A stretch of DNA of 64,000 nt from Chytridium lagenaria (lineage: Eukaryota > Chytridiomycota > Chytridiomycetes > Chytridiales > Chytridiaceae): positions 124,001 through 188,000 of the forward strand of contig JAHLKC010000019.1 in NCBI GenBank assembly GCA_025449115.1. The letters run 5' to 3'. How positions within the stretch are numbered: position 1 is the stretch's first letter; the number at the start of each line of letters is the position of its first letter. Under the pieces are notes generated by a model, which ran no database searches, had not been told where the DNA came from, and worked only from the letters and a program-made list of their open reading frames with translations. The position numbers were made by a program, and so were the translations under genes. Below are positions 22,958-34,018 of the stretch, piece after piece.

Positions 22958-24672
22958 ATGTCAGAAAAAGAGCAAGGTGGAGCGAGTGCGGTGCCGCCGC
23001 TGTCTCGGAGTCTCATTGAAAGGTACAGCAGGCAGCTGTTGCTTCCAGAGATAGGCATTACAGGTAATACCTATTGCAATGCATTTTCTATTCTTTCATG
23101 CTGTAAATTGTCTTACCATTACTCAATCGAACTCGATACAACCAAAAGGTCAAACCAATCTCCTCAAGACGTCTGTCTTGATCGTTGGTGCAGGGGGCTG
23201 GGGTCTCCCGTTGCATTGTATCTAGCTGCAGCTGGTATTGGTATGATACTGCTTCTTCTTTTTGTATCTTTTTCTTCACATTCTGACACCATCAAAGGCC
23301 GAATTGGCGTGGTGGATTATGATGACGTTGAAATTAGTAACCTTCAACGTCAGATTATTCATAAGGAGTCGAGTGTCGGTACCTCCAAGGCAAAATCCGC
23401 CAAGCAAGCTATGGAGAGGTGAGAGTAAAAAAGAGCCTATTTTTTTTAAAAAAAAAGGTTCAGTTTGTTTCATTAATCCATGCTTCACAAAAAATAGCAT
23501 TTCTTCCGTATGCCAGTGTGTCGCGCACGAAATCGTTCTTGATAGTTCTAATGCCTTAGAAATTATCAAACTGTAAGAGAATTATTTTTTTTACATACTC
23601 ACCGCGCAAAGGTACGACATTATTGTTGACGCAACCGATAACGTTGCAACGCGGTACTTACTTAATGACGCCTCTGTCATCCTTAAAAAACCTCTGGTTT
23701 CCGGAAGTGCGCTTAGAATGGATGGACAAGTACACGTTATCTCTTTGTTAAAAAGACTAACCCAATCTCAGCTAACGATTTACAACTACAATAACGGACC
23801 TTGTTATCGTTGTATATTCCCTACCCCACCTCCACCTGAAACCGTTATGAATTGTAGCGATGGCGGTGTTCTAGGCGCAGGTAAGGAATCTTCAAGCCTA
23901 ACTTCGCTCATGTTTGCAGTCACAGGAATCATTGGCACGATACAAGCTTTGGAGGTGATCAAAATAGCCTGTGGAATGGGGGTAAGTTTATCCCTATTTT
24001 TCTTCTTTAACAACGAAAAAGCATCATACTCTCAAAAATGCTACTCCTCGACGCGGTATCGGGAGCATTCCGATCCATAAAACTTCGACCAAAATCCCCA
24101 TCATGCGCTGTATGCAGCGAGAATCCGACCGTCACCTCTCTCATCGATTATGTACAATTTTGTGGAGCCGCTGCAACCGATAAGGTACGCATTTTTTTTT
24201 AAAAGACCTTATTTAATGTTTGAAGTCCATCACTCAACACGTCCTTACGCCGATTGAACGCGTCACATGCGTCGACCTTAAGGCTATCCGTAAAATGGGA
24301 TCTCCGCATCTTCTTCTTGACGTTCGTGATAAGAATCAATATGATATCGCGGCTATACCTGGGTCCGTAAATATTCCGTGGAAGGCGTTACCGCGACGAC
24401 TTGGGGAGGTGCTTGATGTCGTATTGCCGGATGCAGATAACGGACAAAAAATGCCTGGTGAGTTATTCCCGTCAATGATAAGATTATTGAGAAAGTCTTA
24501 CCTCTATATCTTTGCTCGCGTGTTTGCAGTATACGTGCTTTGTAGGCTGGGGAATGACAGTCAACATGCAGTAAAGCTTTTGAAGGCGAGTGGGATAAGC
24601 GACGCGTGGGACGTGGAGGGTGGCTTGTACAAATGGTCGGATATTGTTGACCCACTATTCCCGAAATATTGA
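22958..24672 (+). CDS. UBA4: Adenylyltransferase and sulfurtransferase Uba4/MOCS3
   Basis: Exons start at 22958, 23149, 23298, 23498, 23612, 23772 and 23920, with two or more later ones to 24672. The E1-like half adenylates the C-terminus of Urm1 (and MoaD-type proteins). The C-terminal rhodanese half transfers sulfur for tRNA wobble-uridine thiolation and protein urmylation in the cytosol. Visible: [17 protein letters not shown], the ATP-loop [55 protein letters not shown] and CAVC zinc pairs, and the E1 Cys in [11 protein letters not shown]. The rhodanese domain follows, with [19 protein letters not shown] and the active loop CRLGNDSQ. The G-run at 23193-23197 is one G short, breaking GAGGLGSP. 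A further break lies near 23980-24036 (A-run before [11 protein letters not shown]). Confidence 0.92.
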
Positions 24673-25892
24673 TACCAATATAATGACGAAGCTACTAACT
24701 ATTCACGCATCACTTTCGCTTCATTAAGCTTCAAATGTTTTTTTCTACTTTAAACTTTACCACAAATACCTAGGAGCTGGTTGTTTCTTCTTGCTCTTTT
24801 TAATCATGGAAACGAAACAAAACTGATACGGGGACTGTGGCATATAATTAATATTGATAAAGTCATTTAATTTGACGATATGTACAGCAAAACGATCTCA
24901 TTCCCTTCTCATCAGCCAAAAACAATCAGCACAGATCCTGTCGTGCACACAACACGTAAATATGTACGGGCGTCATCACCTGATCACGGCCGCGAAACTT
25001 AATGCAGTCCCCTCTTCACTCCTAACTACCGCACCATCCCATTAAATAATTTCCGAACACTTTTCCATATCTCAAGCCCAAATATCAGAATCTCCGGAAC
25101 CGGAAACAACGTAAATGTTTGACTGAATCCTATCCGCAGTCTATGATATCATAACAACACCTTTCTCACAGTCTCCAACAAAACATGCCACACTTTCTTT
25201 GTGCCGATGAGTATCTTCAAGTGAGGAGGGTTTGGCGGCCAGAGTTTTTCCAGACTCTTTAGGCAGTGGGGTGCTCAAGCTGGAGCCCATCAGCAGCTGT
25301 CAAATTAACAACCCTTTTTTTTTTACGTCAACATGATTATCAGAACCCACATTTACATGTACCACACCTTCTTTGTGACATATTTATACCAAACACACTA
25401 GGAGCGGCAGGATTTCTGGTTGATCCCATCAACAGCTTTCGAATCCACGATATTTACTACGTTCTCCGAAATTAATCCACATGTTTCTCATCTAATAGTC
25501 CTTGGCCACATTGACCTTCATATATATAGAAAAATCCAACTTGAGTGTCTGACGTTTGATCTAGCAGCCATGTCCGAATTCCTAACGACGCGTTCTTAAA
25601 CGGCAACATCATCCTTGAGAGGTCTCAAAGTCACGTAACCCGGTGGTATCTTCTTTGGGCATATTACATACATAGAAGAAAGTTATCTGACGGTCGGACC
25701 CGTCGTCTTGTCCATGGAACGTCTCTTTCGACAGTTTTTCACATAATGAAATCAGTCTCGTTCTGAGTTCATGTTAAAGAAGGGTTTATATAATCTTCGA
25801 ATTATGAAATTGCGCGATTCGAATATATCTCTACATATGAGCACAACCCAAATAGTTTAAATATTTAACAATTCTTAATCCCGTTTCCACTC
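24673..25892 (-). pseudogene. Possible broken WD40-repeat coding remnants
   Basis: 1.2 kb with no intact gene. On the minus strand short pieces look like WD40 repeats: HRHKESVACFVGDCEKGVV (near 25200-25150), then after one stop NIYVVSGSGDSDIWA and DMEKCSEII (near 25125-25035). This recalls the usual 'VSGSGD..I.VWD' end of a blade. VNLTAADGLQLEHPTA lies just upstream. Stops and shifts every 20-40 residues prevent a gene model. It could be a decayed WD40 gene, an intron-rich gene hit by sequence errors (adjacent PNK1 is also badly broken), or chance. Confidence 0.3.
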
Positions 25893-27381
25893 TCAATGCC
25901 ACGAAGCCCACACCTTCCTCTCTTCTTCCGTCTCAAAATCTGGCACGAATCTCACCTTTTTCACCTCGTCGAACCCCTCCGTGACCTTTGGCTCCAAAAA
26001 AACCTTCCCCAGAATGTTCTAAAAGCAATATCAGGAATCATCTCCCTCCTATTCCCCCATCCTCACTCGCATGACGTCCAGAAGCACTCACAGCCCTATA
26101 CTTGGCATTGTGTTCACAAAGATCAGTAGACGCAACCATCCAGAAGCTCTAACAGTGCCCCCCTTCATGATGCCCTTGGCCATACTGATATACTCGGCGC
26201 GCACTTTATCGTCAGGATTTGTGTGTCCACTACAACATTTAAGCCTTGCCCAGGGCCTTGCGTGCAGCTTTCAACAATGATCTTTCGTTTTTAGCTTGTC
26301 TTGGTTGATGTGAACGTAACCCTTCGAAACGAGGTGTCGGTGCGCGAAAAGGTCTTTCCTGAACCCGGTGGACCTACGAGGAGGATCATATCTTGTGTAT
26401 CGGGTGGAGAAACGAGAGGACGAGAAGTTGGTGTGAATAATGGAAGATCCTCCTCTACCTCATTTCTTGCAGCCTCATCCACAGTTTTAACCAGACCCTT
26501 CAATCGTCTCGGGTCAAACACAAACGCTTTTGGAATCTCTTCAGCAGCCCCGTTATCCCCCATAAATAGCTCCTCAGGAACACAAACTTTAACCCAACAT
26601 TCATGGCGAACTTATAATCGCTGTCGCTATGATCCCCCCTTTTCCTTGCCCCGGATTTCGGCCGTCCAGCTGCATCCCCGCAATAAAAACTCCCACTTAA
26701 ATCCACATCCCCAAATATCCTCACGACTTCTCCCACATCCCCACTCTAGGTTTGCGACACCCATCATCTGCTACCGCCGCGATAATCGTAATCGGAACAT
26801 CCATCACTTTCGAAAACGCTCAACTTCCCCTTAAATATCGCCAATTTTGAGTGCCCCGTTTTCTTATTTCGCCCTTTATCTGGTTTAGCAAGTCCTTTTG
26901 GTTTGATAAGACGACAATATAGTGGGTGGAGCGAGAGATTGAATCTTCGTGCGAACGGAAGGATGGAAGAGTTTCCAGTCGTCCGGGTCTTTAGAGAAGA
27001 CGTGTGTACCGTTTGGGGTGACGAGGGTGTCATCGAAATCAAAGGCAGCGATCGGACGAGAGGTTGATTCGTGTGTTGGTACTTCCCGATAAGACGCTGC
27101 CTCTTTCGGTCCACGTGACAGGTTGGAGTGCTTGCTTGACAATGATGTAGTCCTTGCGACAACCAAAGAGTTTGATGCAGGCTGTCTGATGGGGAGTCCG
27201 TTTCAGAGAGTATAGTTGAGGTTGTGTCCGATTTAATGGATGCCTTGACGAAGAAAGGATGAACGAGCTTGCTCCCCGTAGAGGTTCCAATGATGGTAAT
27301 GGGGGCACTATCGACAACTAAACGTTTAGAAGCAGCATCCGCTGATAATCCGATAACTTCGACTTTGCGTTTAGGAGGCAT
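25893..27381 (-). CDS. PNK1: Polynucleotide kinase 3'-phosphatase (frame-broken)
   Basis: A bifunctional DNA-end processing enzyme that removes 3'-phosphates and phosphorylates 5'-OH ends in break repair (nuclear, family knowledge). The N-terminus is MPPKRKVEVIG, then after several shifts WTERGSV and LIGKYQHTNQPL. The HAD phosphatase domain reads IAAFDFDDTLVTPNG (catalytic Asp pair) and FSKDPDDWKLFHPSV, then LSNQKGLAKPDKG, CRKPRVGMWE and SGSFYCGDAAGRPKSG. The 5'-kinase domain has the P-loop LVGPPGSGKTFF, GYVHINQDKLKTKDH and VVVDHTNPDDKVRAEYI. The C-terminus is EGFDEVKKVRFVPDF, ending TGA at 25895-25893. All family blocks are present and in order but spread over three frames with at least five shifts, more than any other gene here. 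It is either a pseudogene or a low-quality patch of sequence. Confidence 0.85.
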
Positions 27382-27592
27382 GACAAAGCTGGTTTTTCAA
27401 TGTAAATATTTAAATTTAAATATTTTATATAGATGGACTTCTGTATTCCACTTTTAAATCTCGATGCCAAAGCTGGCAAAAAGGCTTCAAACAGAAACAG
27501 TGCGTTTTTGTTTTTATTGTGATTTTATTGATCTAATATCGGCATTGGAGAGGTTTGCAATTGGTTTCGACTGATCAAAAAATAAAATAAAA

Positions 27593-28052
27593 ATGGAACC
27601 AGATCTAATAAATGTGACTGAACAGATAGATATACGTGAGATATTCCATAGCATCGAAGATTTGCTTGTATGCCTTAATGTCAGACACAGAATTCATGTA
27701 TCTTTCCACTGCATTCTAAAACTTTGTTTGAATAGATTCATAGGACCGGTTGACCTTGACCAATCTACCATTGTACTTCCTCCACTTTCTTACTTGCCGG
27801 ATCATGCTTGTATGAAAACGATTTTGATGACAGACAATATTGAGAAGCGATAATGGTGATATGAAGGATGATGATGAGGTTGTGTCGGAGGACGGTGAAG
27901 TTGAAGTAAAGGGGGAACATGGTTTGCGATCAAATCAAGAAATTAAAACGTTTAAAGTTTTGGTGAATCGAGCAAATATTAGGCTCTTAAAGTGCATGCA
28001 TATAAGTCTCTTGGAAGTTGCGTTCATGAAGGAACTCTTTCAGAAGGGATGA
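27593..28052 (+). CDS. Small unknown protein
   Basis: Not recognised. The ORF from 27593 (MEPDLINVTEQIDIREIFHS) runs to a stop at 27853. One base on, the frame continues as NGDMKDDDEVVSEDGEVEV and ends LLEVAFMKELFQKG at 28052, so a single protein of about 150 residues broken by one extra base is likely. The first half has a helical IREIFHSIEDLL segment, the middle is acidic, and the C-terminus is a predicted helix (VLVNRANIRLLKCM). There is no signal or membrane segment. It starts 211 bp from the divergent PNK1 start and ends 34 bp before the PSMG3-like gene. Confidence 0.45.
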
Positions 28053-28085
28053 CAAGCCCCATCAAGTTTGCATGCAAAAATTGAA

Positions 28086-28629
28086 ATGATGGATCACCTC
28101 ATCGACGACTTTCCGGTATCCTCAAAGCAAGTGTCGAGAGTTATAGACGGAACTCCTACCGAAATCATTGCCACTGACTTTGCAAATGTACTCTTCATTG
28201 CAATCACGCAAGTGGGGGCATTAGGGCCAGATGGTAAGTAAACTGGTGGTGTAAACATAATATTGAACCATAACATCATATCACAGCTATCGCCACAAAA
28301 GAGCCCGGCCCAACACATTCCGAGCTTATATCCGCTTCACGCTCCAAGTGAAGACCCTTCTTGGGCAACGTGAAGATCCCATCCTCAATATCTATGCATC
28401 CCAGATTCTTTTGGAGGTTCTTTCATCAAATCCAAGGGAAGAGAGAAAGCTACTGCTTGGACTTGGACTTAAGAAGGAGTTGAGAGATTGGGATGTGGAG
28501 CATGAGGGGAATGACCCTGTGATGATGAGGAAGCGGTTTTTGGAAGGAGTTGTGGAAGGGCTGGCTGAGTTAGGAATCGTTAAGACAAAGGTCGCTGGAG
28601 ATGGTGAAATAAGCACAGAAGGGATGTAA
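28086..28629 (+). CDS. Proteasome assembly chaperone 3-like (PSMG3/PAC3)
   Basis: Two exons around an intron starting at about 28233 (GTAAGT...TCACAG). Exon 1: KQVSRVIDGTPTEIIATDFA then NVLFIAITQVGALGPD, the characteristic N-terminal strand pattern of PSMG3. Exon 2 reads VKTLLGQREDPILNIYASQ and SNPREERKLLLGLGLKKEL, matching the family's LLG..E.LI.V.A..L and .LLLALALK blocks. The family helps build the proteasome alpha ring together with PAC4 (Irc25/Poc4 in yeast). Length is about 165 residues, somewhat longer than the animal protein because of an acidic tail. A one-base loss near CCCGGCCC (28302-28309) is needed to join EPG to PNTFRAYIRFTL. Start choice among two adjacent ATGs (28086, 28089) is arbitrary. 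Confidence 0.72.
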
Positions 28630-28903
28630 GGCCTCTCTTTGAAACGTTGGCCTTTCTTTCATTTTAGTGAAGTTCAAAGTCCCTTCTCGTCCATACCTGT
28701 ATATTTAAACCGTATAACGTGATGATTTGATTCTCAAAATAATACAAGCGAATGCAGTAACCCCAATAGATATATTTTAGTAAATAGACTACAGACTTAA
28801 CTTTCCAGTATTCCGGATATATTAAATACACAAGCAACTGGGTGGATGACAGAAGGTGGGGTCGGACAACACCTTTCTTGACAATCTCGGACATCACATT
28901 GCG

Positions 28904-31900
28904 ATGGTGAGTATTCTGGAATGCTGTCCGTAAAGAGCAGCAAAACCAGCTATATGAATTGCACACTGATTAGAATATCTTTTTAGCATATTCAAGAGAT
29001 TATTCTGGAAGGTTTCAAATCCTATGCGTCAAGAACAGTTATTAGTGGATGGATCCAGAGTTCAATGCTATAACCGTAAGCCATCATTATACTGTTTCTC
29101 TGTCGAATAAGCTCAAATTAATCAGGAATAACTTTTGTTATCGAATATTTATCTAGGGCCTCAATGGATCCGGAAAGTCGAACATTCTGGATTCTATCTG
29201 CTTTGTGCTTGGAATCTCGACTTTGTTCCTCATGTTAGTACTGTGAGAGTATAAATTATCGAGAGCACAGATGTGGACCTTTTCCTGACAGCAAATCATG
29301 AAAGCTACCAGTCTGTAAAGCTCAAGTGTGCTTACTGTTTGTTTTGTCTAAAAGGTTCGAGCCACAAACCTCGCTGATCTCGTATACAAACGTGGCCAAG
29401 CCGGAATTACCAAAGCCACTGTCTCCATCGTTTTAACAACGCCGACCCAACTACAATCCCCCTGGTTATCACGACACCAAAGTTTTAACCCGTAACTCGT
29501 CAAATCGTAGTCGGTCCCGCAGGTCGCAACAAGTATCTTATCAAACGGCACGTCAAGACACAACAAGATATATCAAACTTGTTCCACTCTGTTCAGCTAA
29601 ATGTCAATAATCCCCATTTTTTGATCATGCAAGGACGGATTACAAAGGTGTTGAATATGAAGCCGCAAGAGATTCTGGCGATGATGAAGAGGCAGCCGGG
29701 ACGAGAAATGTTTGAGGATCGGAAGGAGAAGGCTGAGAAGGCTATGGGGGAGAAGGAGACGAAGTTAAATAGATTTTTGAGGTCTCTCTTGTTCTCTTTC
29801 TTTTCAAATAGTAGTCTTCAAACAACTACTTTTCTGGCTTTGCGAATAGGTGCTGATCTATCAGCTTTAAAATTGATATAGATCCCTCAGCTCTGAGATG
29901 AACCTAAACTTAACGATCTACGAGACCGTAAACGCAACCTTATCGAGTTTCAAAAAATTGAAAGCGAAAGAGACAGGCTTCGACGTTTCCTTATCGCCTT
30001 CGATGTCTACTCGCTTCAAGTAAGCCTGCCTCTTCTTCCTATATATACTTAAACTGATGTTTTTGTCAGCAAAAAGTCAGCAACTTCGAGACAAACGCTA
30101 AATCTCAAAAAGAAGCCATCGTTGCTTTCAGCAAGAGCATTAATAACTATAAAGCTGATATTGAAAGGCTTGCGAAGAGAATGGAGGCTCTTGCGAAGGA
30201 GAGGAAACAGGTGCGGAACTTGTGATGCTTTCTTGACAGAAATCTTTGATCCAGTGCGAACTGACACAATTTGATTTTTATGATACGGATGCAGAATGAC
30301 ACGAAGTCAGAACGTTTTGAGAAGGCATTCAATGAAATATCTTGTGAGGTTGTGTCGATCGAGACTAAATTCAATCTCAAAAAATCTGCCATTGAAGACG
30401 AAAAACAAAATTTAAAGGCTCATCATAAAGCCCTGGAGGAGGTAGTGGCTTTTAAGATGTTATTATATTTTCCTTTTTTTTTAGGCTGTCACTAATATAA
30501 GTTTACATATTTTGTCCTCAATAGGCGAAATCTGCTGAGGAAGAAAAAAAAAAGACATTGGAATCTCATTCCAACAAGCTTAAAAATATTTCAGAAGAGT
30601 TCCAGGCAAAACAAAAGAGGATCCGAGAGCTTCAGGATCTGTTGAATACTCTTACAATTGGTGTATCGGCAGAGCAAGGGCATGAAAACGGGTATATGGA
30701 GCAGTTACAAAGTGCGTCTGCTTTCATAATCGCAGCTAACTCGATTTCATTAAGACTGGAAGAGAGCTGTTTCAGAGGCCAACACGAAAACAGAGCAGCT
30801 CAAAATGAAGATATCGCATCGGAAGAAAGATCTTGAGGAACTTGCGCCAAAAGAGAAAAAGGCTGCGAAGGAGCAAGTTGGGCTCACAAAAAGTCTTGAG
30901 GAGAAGAGAAAGTTGTGTGCGACTAGTAAGGTTGGTAATTGACGGTTGACAAGGGATATTATTAACTCTTTCGTCTTGCAGAAAAGGATGACTGATTTGG
31001 AAAAGAGACTGACTGATAGGAGTGAGATGCAGACTACGACTGAGGAACTTGCGGCCTCTATGGAGGAGATTCGGAGTGTGAGCTTATCTGTCTTTTATTT
31101 GTTATTTTAATTAAACTACTCTTATTAGGATATGGAGGACATTGAAAAAGATATTGGTCATCTCTTCTTTTCATACAAAAGTCCTGGACTGTCGTTTAAT
31201 CCAGACGACGTGTTGGGGATTGTTGCGCAGCTCGTGAACGTCAAGGATAAGTTTAAGGATTGCCTTATCGCCCTAGAGATTGCTGCTGGTGGTAGGCTCT
31301 ACAATGTCGTTGTGAATACCGAGACGGCTGCAACCGAGTTGCTTAAGGCGGGTCAGCTTACGCGACGAGTGACCTTTATTCCGATTAATAAGATCAATCC
31401 AAATATGATTAAGCAGGAGGTTTGAATTCTTTTTCTAGGATTTGATTTGATCCATTCTAGAAACTCCATTACGCGCATAATCTTGCGCCAGGGAAGGCGG
31501 AGCTTGCCTTAGACGTTCTGTCTTTCGACCCTAGTGTTACACCTGCCATGCAATTTGTTTTTGGAAACACGCTCATTTGTCAAGGTTTGCACATAACTCG
31601 CCCGTCGATACTTAAAGCATGAATTTAAGATAACGAAACTGCCCAAAAACTCACATTCGACAAGCGAATACTCACACGCTCCGTTACTGTTGATGGAGAC
31701 GTTTACGATCCTTCTGGGACGCTTTCTGGTGGTGCTTACACCGGAATTGATTTCATGGCTAAAGTACAAAAATGGAAGAAGTTCAAATCGGATTTGGCGG
31801 ACGTGGATGAGAAGCTGAAGGCTGTTTCTGCGGAACGCGTAAAGGCGGATCGGGCATTTGCGGAGTGGGATGGGGTGAGGAAGGATGTGGAGTTGAAGGA

Positions 31901-33712
31901 GTATGAGGTTGGGTTGTTAGAAAAACAGATGGCCTCCAATGAGCATGCTGTGGTGAGTTGCTATCTACATTTTCAATGTGTCTGTACTTATTGTTGCCAA
32001 TAGATTCTGGATAAATTTGCAAAAATACAGAGCGAGATTGAGGAGATGACGGTAGCGTTGGAGGAGACTGTCCGTGAATATCGGGAGGCTGTCGCAAAAG
32101 TAACGGAGGTTGAACTTGAGATGGCCGAGTTTTCGAATAATAAGGGTGCAAAACTGAAGTCGTTGCAGGTTTGAATGTTTCTTCCAGCTATTTTCGTTTG
32201 TTGATTTTCCTTTAATTTTCGCTTAGTTAATTATATGCGTAGAAAGAGCTATCGATGTTGAAGGCCGACGTAGATAAGCGTGGACCTACGGTGAAAGCAA
32301 AAGAAATGGAGCTGGAGATTTTAAGGCGCGAGTGCGGTGAGATATCACCTAGTCTTGGTGTTATTTAATTGTTTGTGTAATTTTTTTGTTCAGGGCAATG
32401 TGAGGAAGAAATACACTCAGTTGAAACACAAATCGAAGCTTGTTCTTCGGCTATCACGAAACTCCAAGAAGAGGCCAATGAACTACAAGAATCGCTAAGC
32501 AACACTATGGTCATACTTGTCTATTTCACCTTGCTGATTTATTATTAGGTCACGCAAAAGAAGGCGGAGAAGGATTTGAACGAGTACCGAAAGAGTCTGA
32601 CCCTTTTTGACGATGAATCTGGAAACCTCCGTGTTGAGGAGAAAGAAAAGAAGCGTTTGATGCAGGAGGCTGAAATTGCTATTCAGAATGGAAAGAGTGA
32701 GATGGAGAGGTTGAAAGGGGAGTTTGAAAATGCTGAAGAAAGGCTTGGAGAGATTTTGTCGAATAAGGAGCATGCATGGGTTCGGGATCAGCAAGAGTAA
32801 GTGTTGTATTTATACTCAGGATCTTCCTTATCGACTATAGAACTTTTGGAGTTGAAAACGGGCCGTATGATTTTGGAGGATGTGACTTAGGAGAGATTAA
32901 GAAGAAATATGCTCAGCTTGATCAAAGCTTTAAGGGGATGGCGAGGAATGTGGACCGTAGTGCTTTAGAGGTTCTAGACAGGCTTGAGAAAAAGGAGACG
33001 ACTCTTCATCAAATGATCGCTACTGTCAAGAAAGATAAAAAGAAAATTGAGGATACAATTTCGACTTTGGACACGCATAAGCGAGAGGCGTTGGAGAAAA
33101 CATGGAAAGCGGTTGATACGTGAGTGCCTAATTTTTCTAACATGTGAGCTAATTTGTTATTATAGGGACTTTGGGCTGATCTTTGGAGACTTACTTCCCA
33201 ATTCTTCTGCAAAGCTAGTATCTTACGAAGGCATGGATGTCATGAATGGCCTAGAGATTAAAGTCAACCTGGGCCCTGTCTGGAAGCACAACCTCACCGA
33301 ACTTAGTGGAGGTCAAAGGTAATGACGGTTTTTTCTTGTTCTTACTAATGCTAAACCTTGATATAGATCACTTGTTGCTTTGGCCCTCATTCTTTCTCTC
33401 TTAAAGTACAAGCCCGCGCCCATGTACATTCTAGATGAGATTGATTCTGCGTTGGATGAATCGCATACCCAGAATATTGGACATTTGCTTAGATCGCGAT
33501 TTAAGGGATCTCAATTTATTATTGTGTCGCTAAAGGATGGGATGTTCTCAAATGCGAATGTGCTATTTAGGACAAAGTTTAAAGATGGTGTTTCCATGGT
33601 TGAGGTAAGCGATCCTTTTTTTGAAATTTATTGAAATGTCTGACATAACACGTTATTTTTTTTTCAGCGCATTCAAAATTCAACGTATGGGAGGAAGGGC
33701 AGCAAACAGTGA
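28904..33712 (+). CDS. SMC2: Condensin subunit SMC2
   Basis: ATPase core of condensin, pairing with SMC4 to compact mitotic chromosomes. The initiator ATG (28904-28906) is a 3-nt coding exon followed at once by GTGAGT; the acceptor at 28986 gives [17 protein letters not shown]. Walker A region: [19 protein letters not shown]. Head continues with [38 protein letters not shown] and TKVLNMKP, the SMC2-specific block. Long coiled coils run from about 29.7 to 31.1 kb and from 31.8 to 33.1 kb, around a hinge ([28 protein letters not shown]). C-terminal head: signature [20 protein letters not shown], Walker [13 protein letters not shown]. Many short introns. Frame breaks are seen at 29051-29052, about 29226, about 29490 and across 29681-29710 (local shift of EEAAGTR). 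Ends RKGSKQ and stop. Confidence 0.95.
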
Positions 33713-34018
33713 AATTGTTTCTTAAGCTGATAAAAGTCTACATAAAATCATAACCATTTGACATACTGTGCCCTTTTTCTACTTCAAACGTTTCCCAATC
33801 CTTTGTTGCAGTTGCAGGTGGTCTCTTGTGGCACAGGCCAGCCTGATTGTCAAAAAAGCCTGACAATTCCATTATTATTTATTATTTCTTTTGCTCTTGT
33901 TTCCTAGTCCTGCACTGCTGCACGGCATCATTGAGTGCACAGGGCGTTCGGTTCTGCATTCCATTTCTATCACCCATTCTCACCTCATACAAAACATACT
34001 CCATAAACAAGTAAACAA
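33713..34018. other. SMC2-SWIRM intergenic region
   Basis: 306 bp in tandem orientation, T-rich at first. It should contain the SMC2 3' end and the promoter of the next gene. No repeat or RNA gene is seen. Confidence 0.5.

Noticed and set aside
23466..23497. INPCFTKN stretch in UBA4 that resembles the family's R(I/L)NP segment
   Set aside because: No splice site keeps frame into it. Using the TAG at 23495-23497 gives the correct family spacing ([15 protein letters not shown]), so this is intron.
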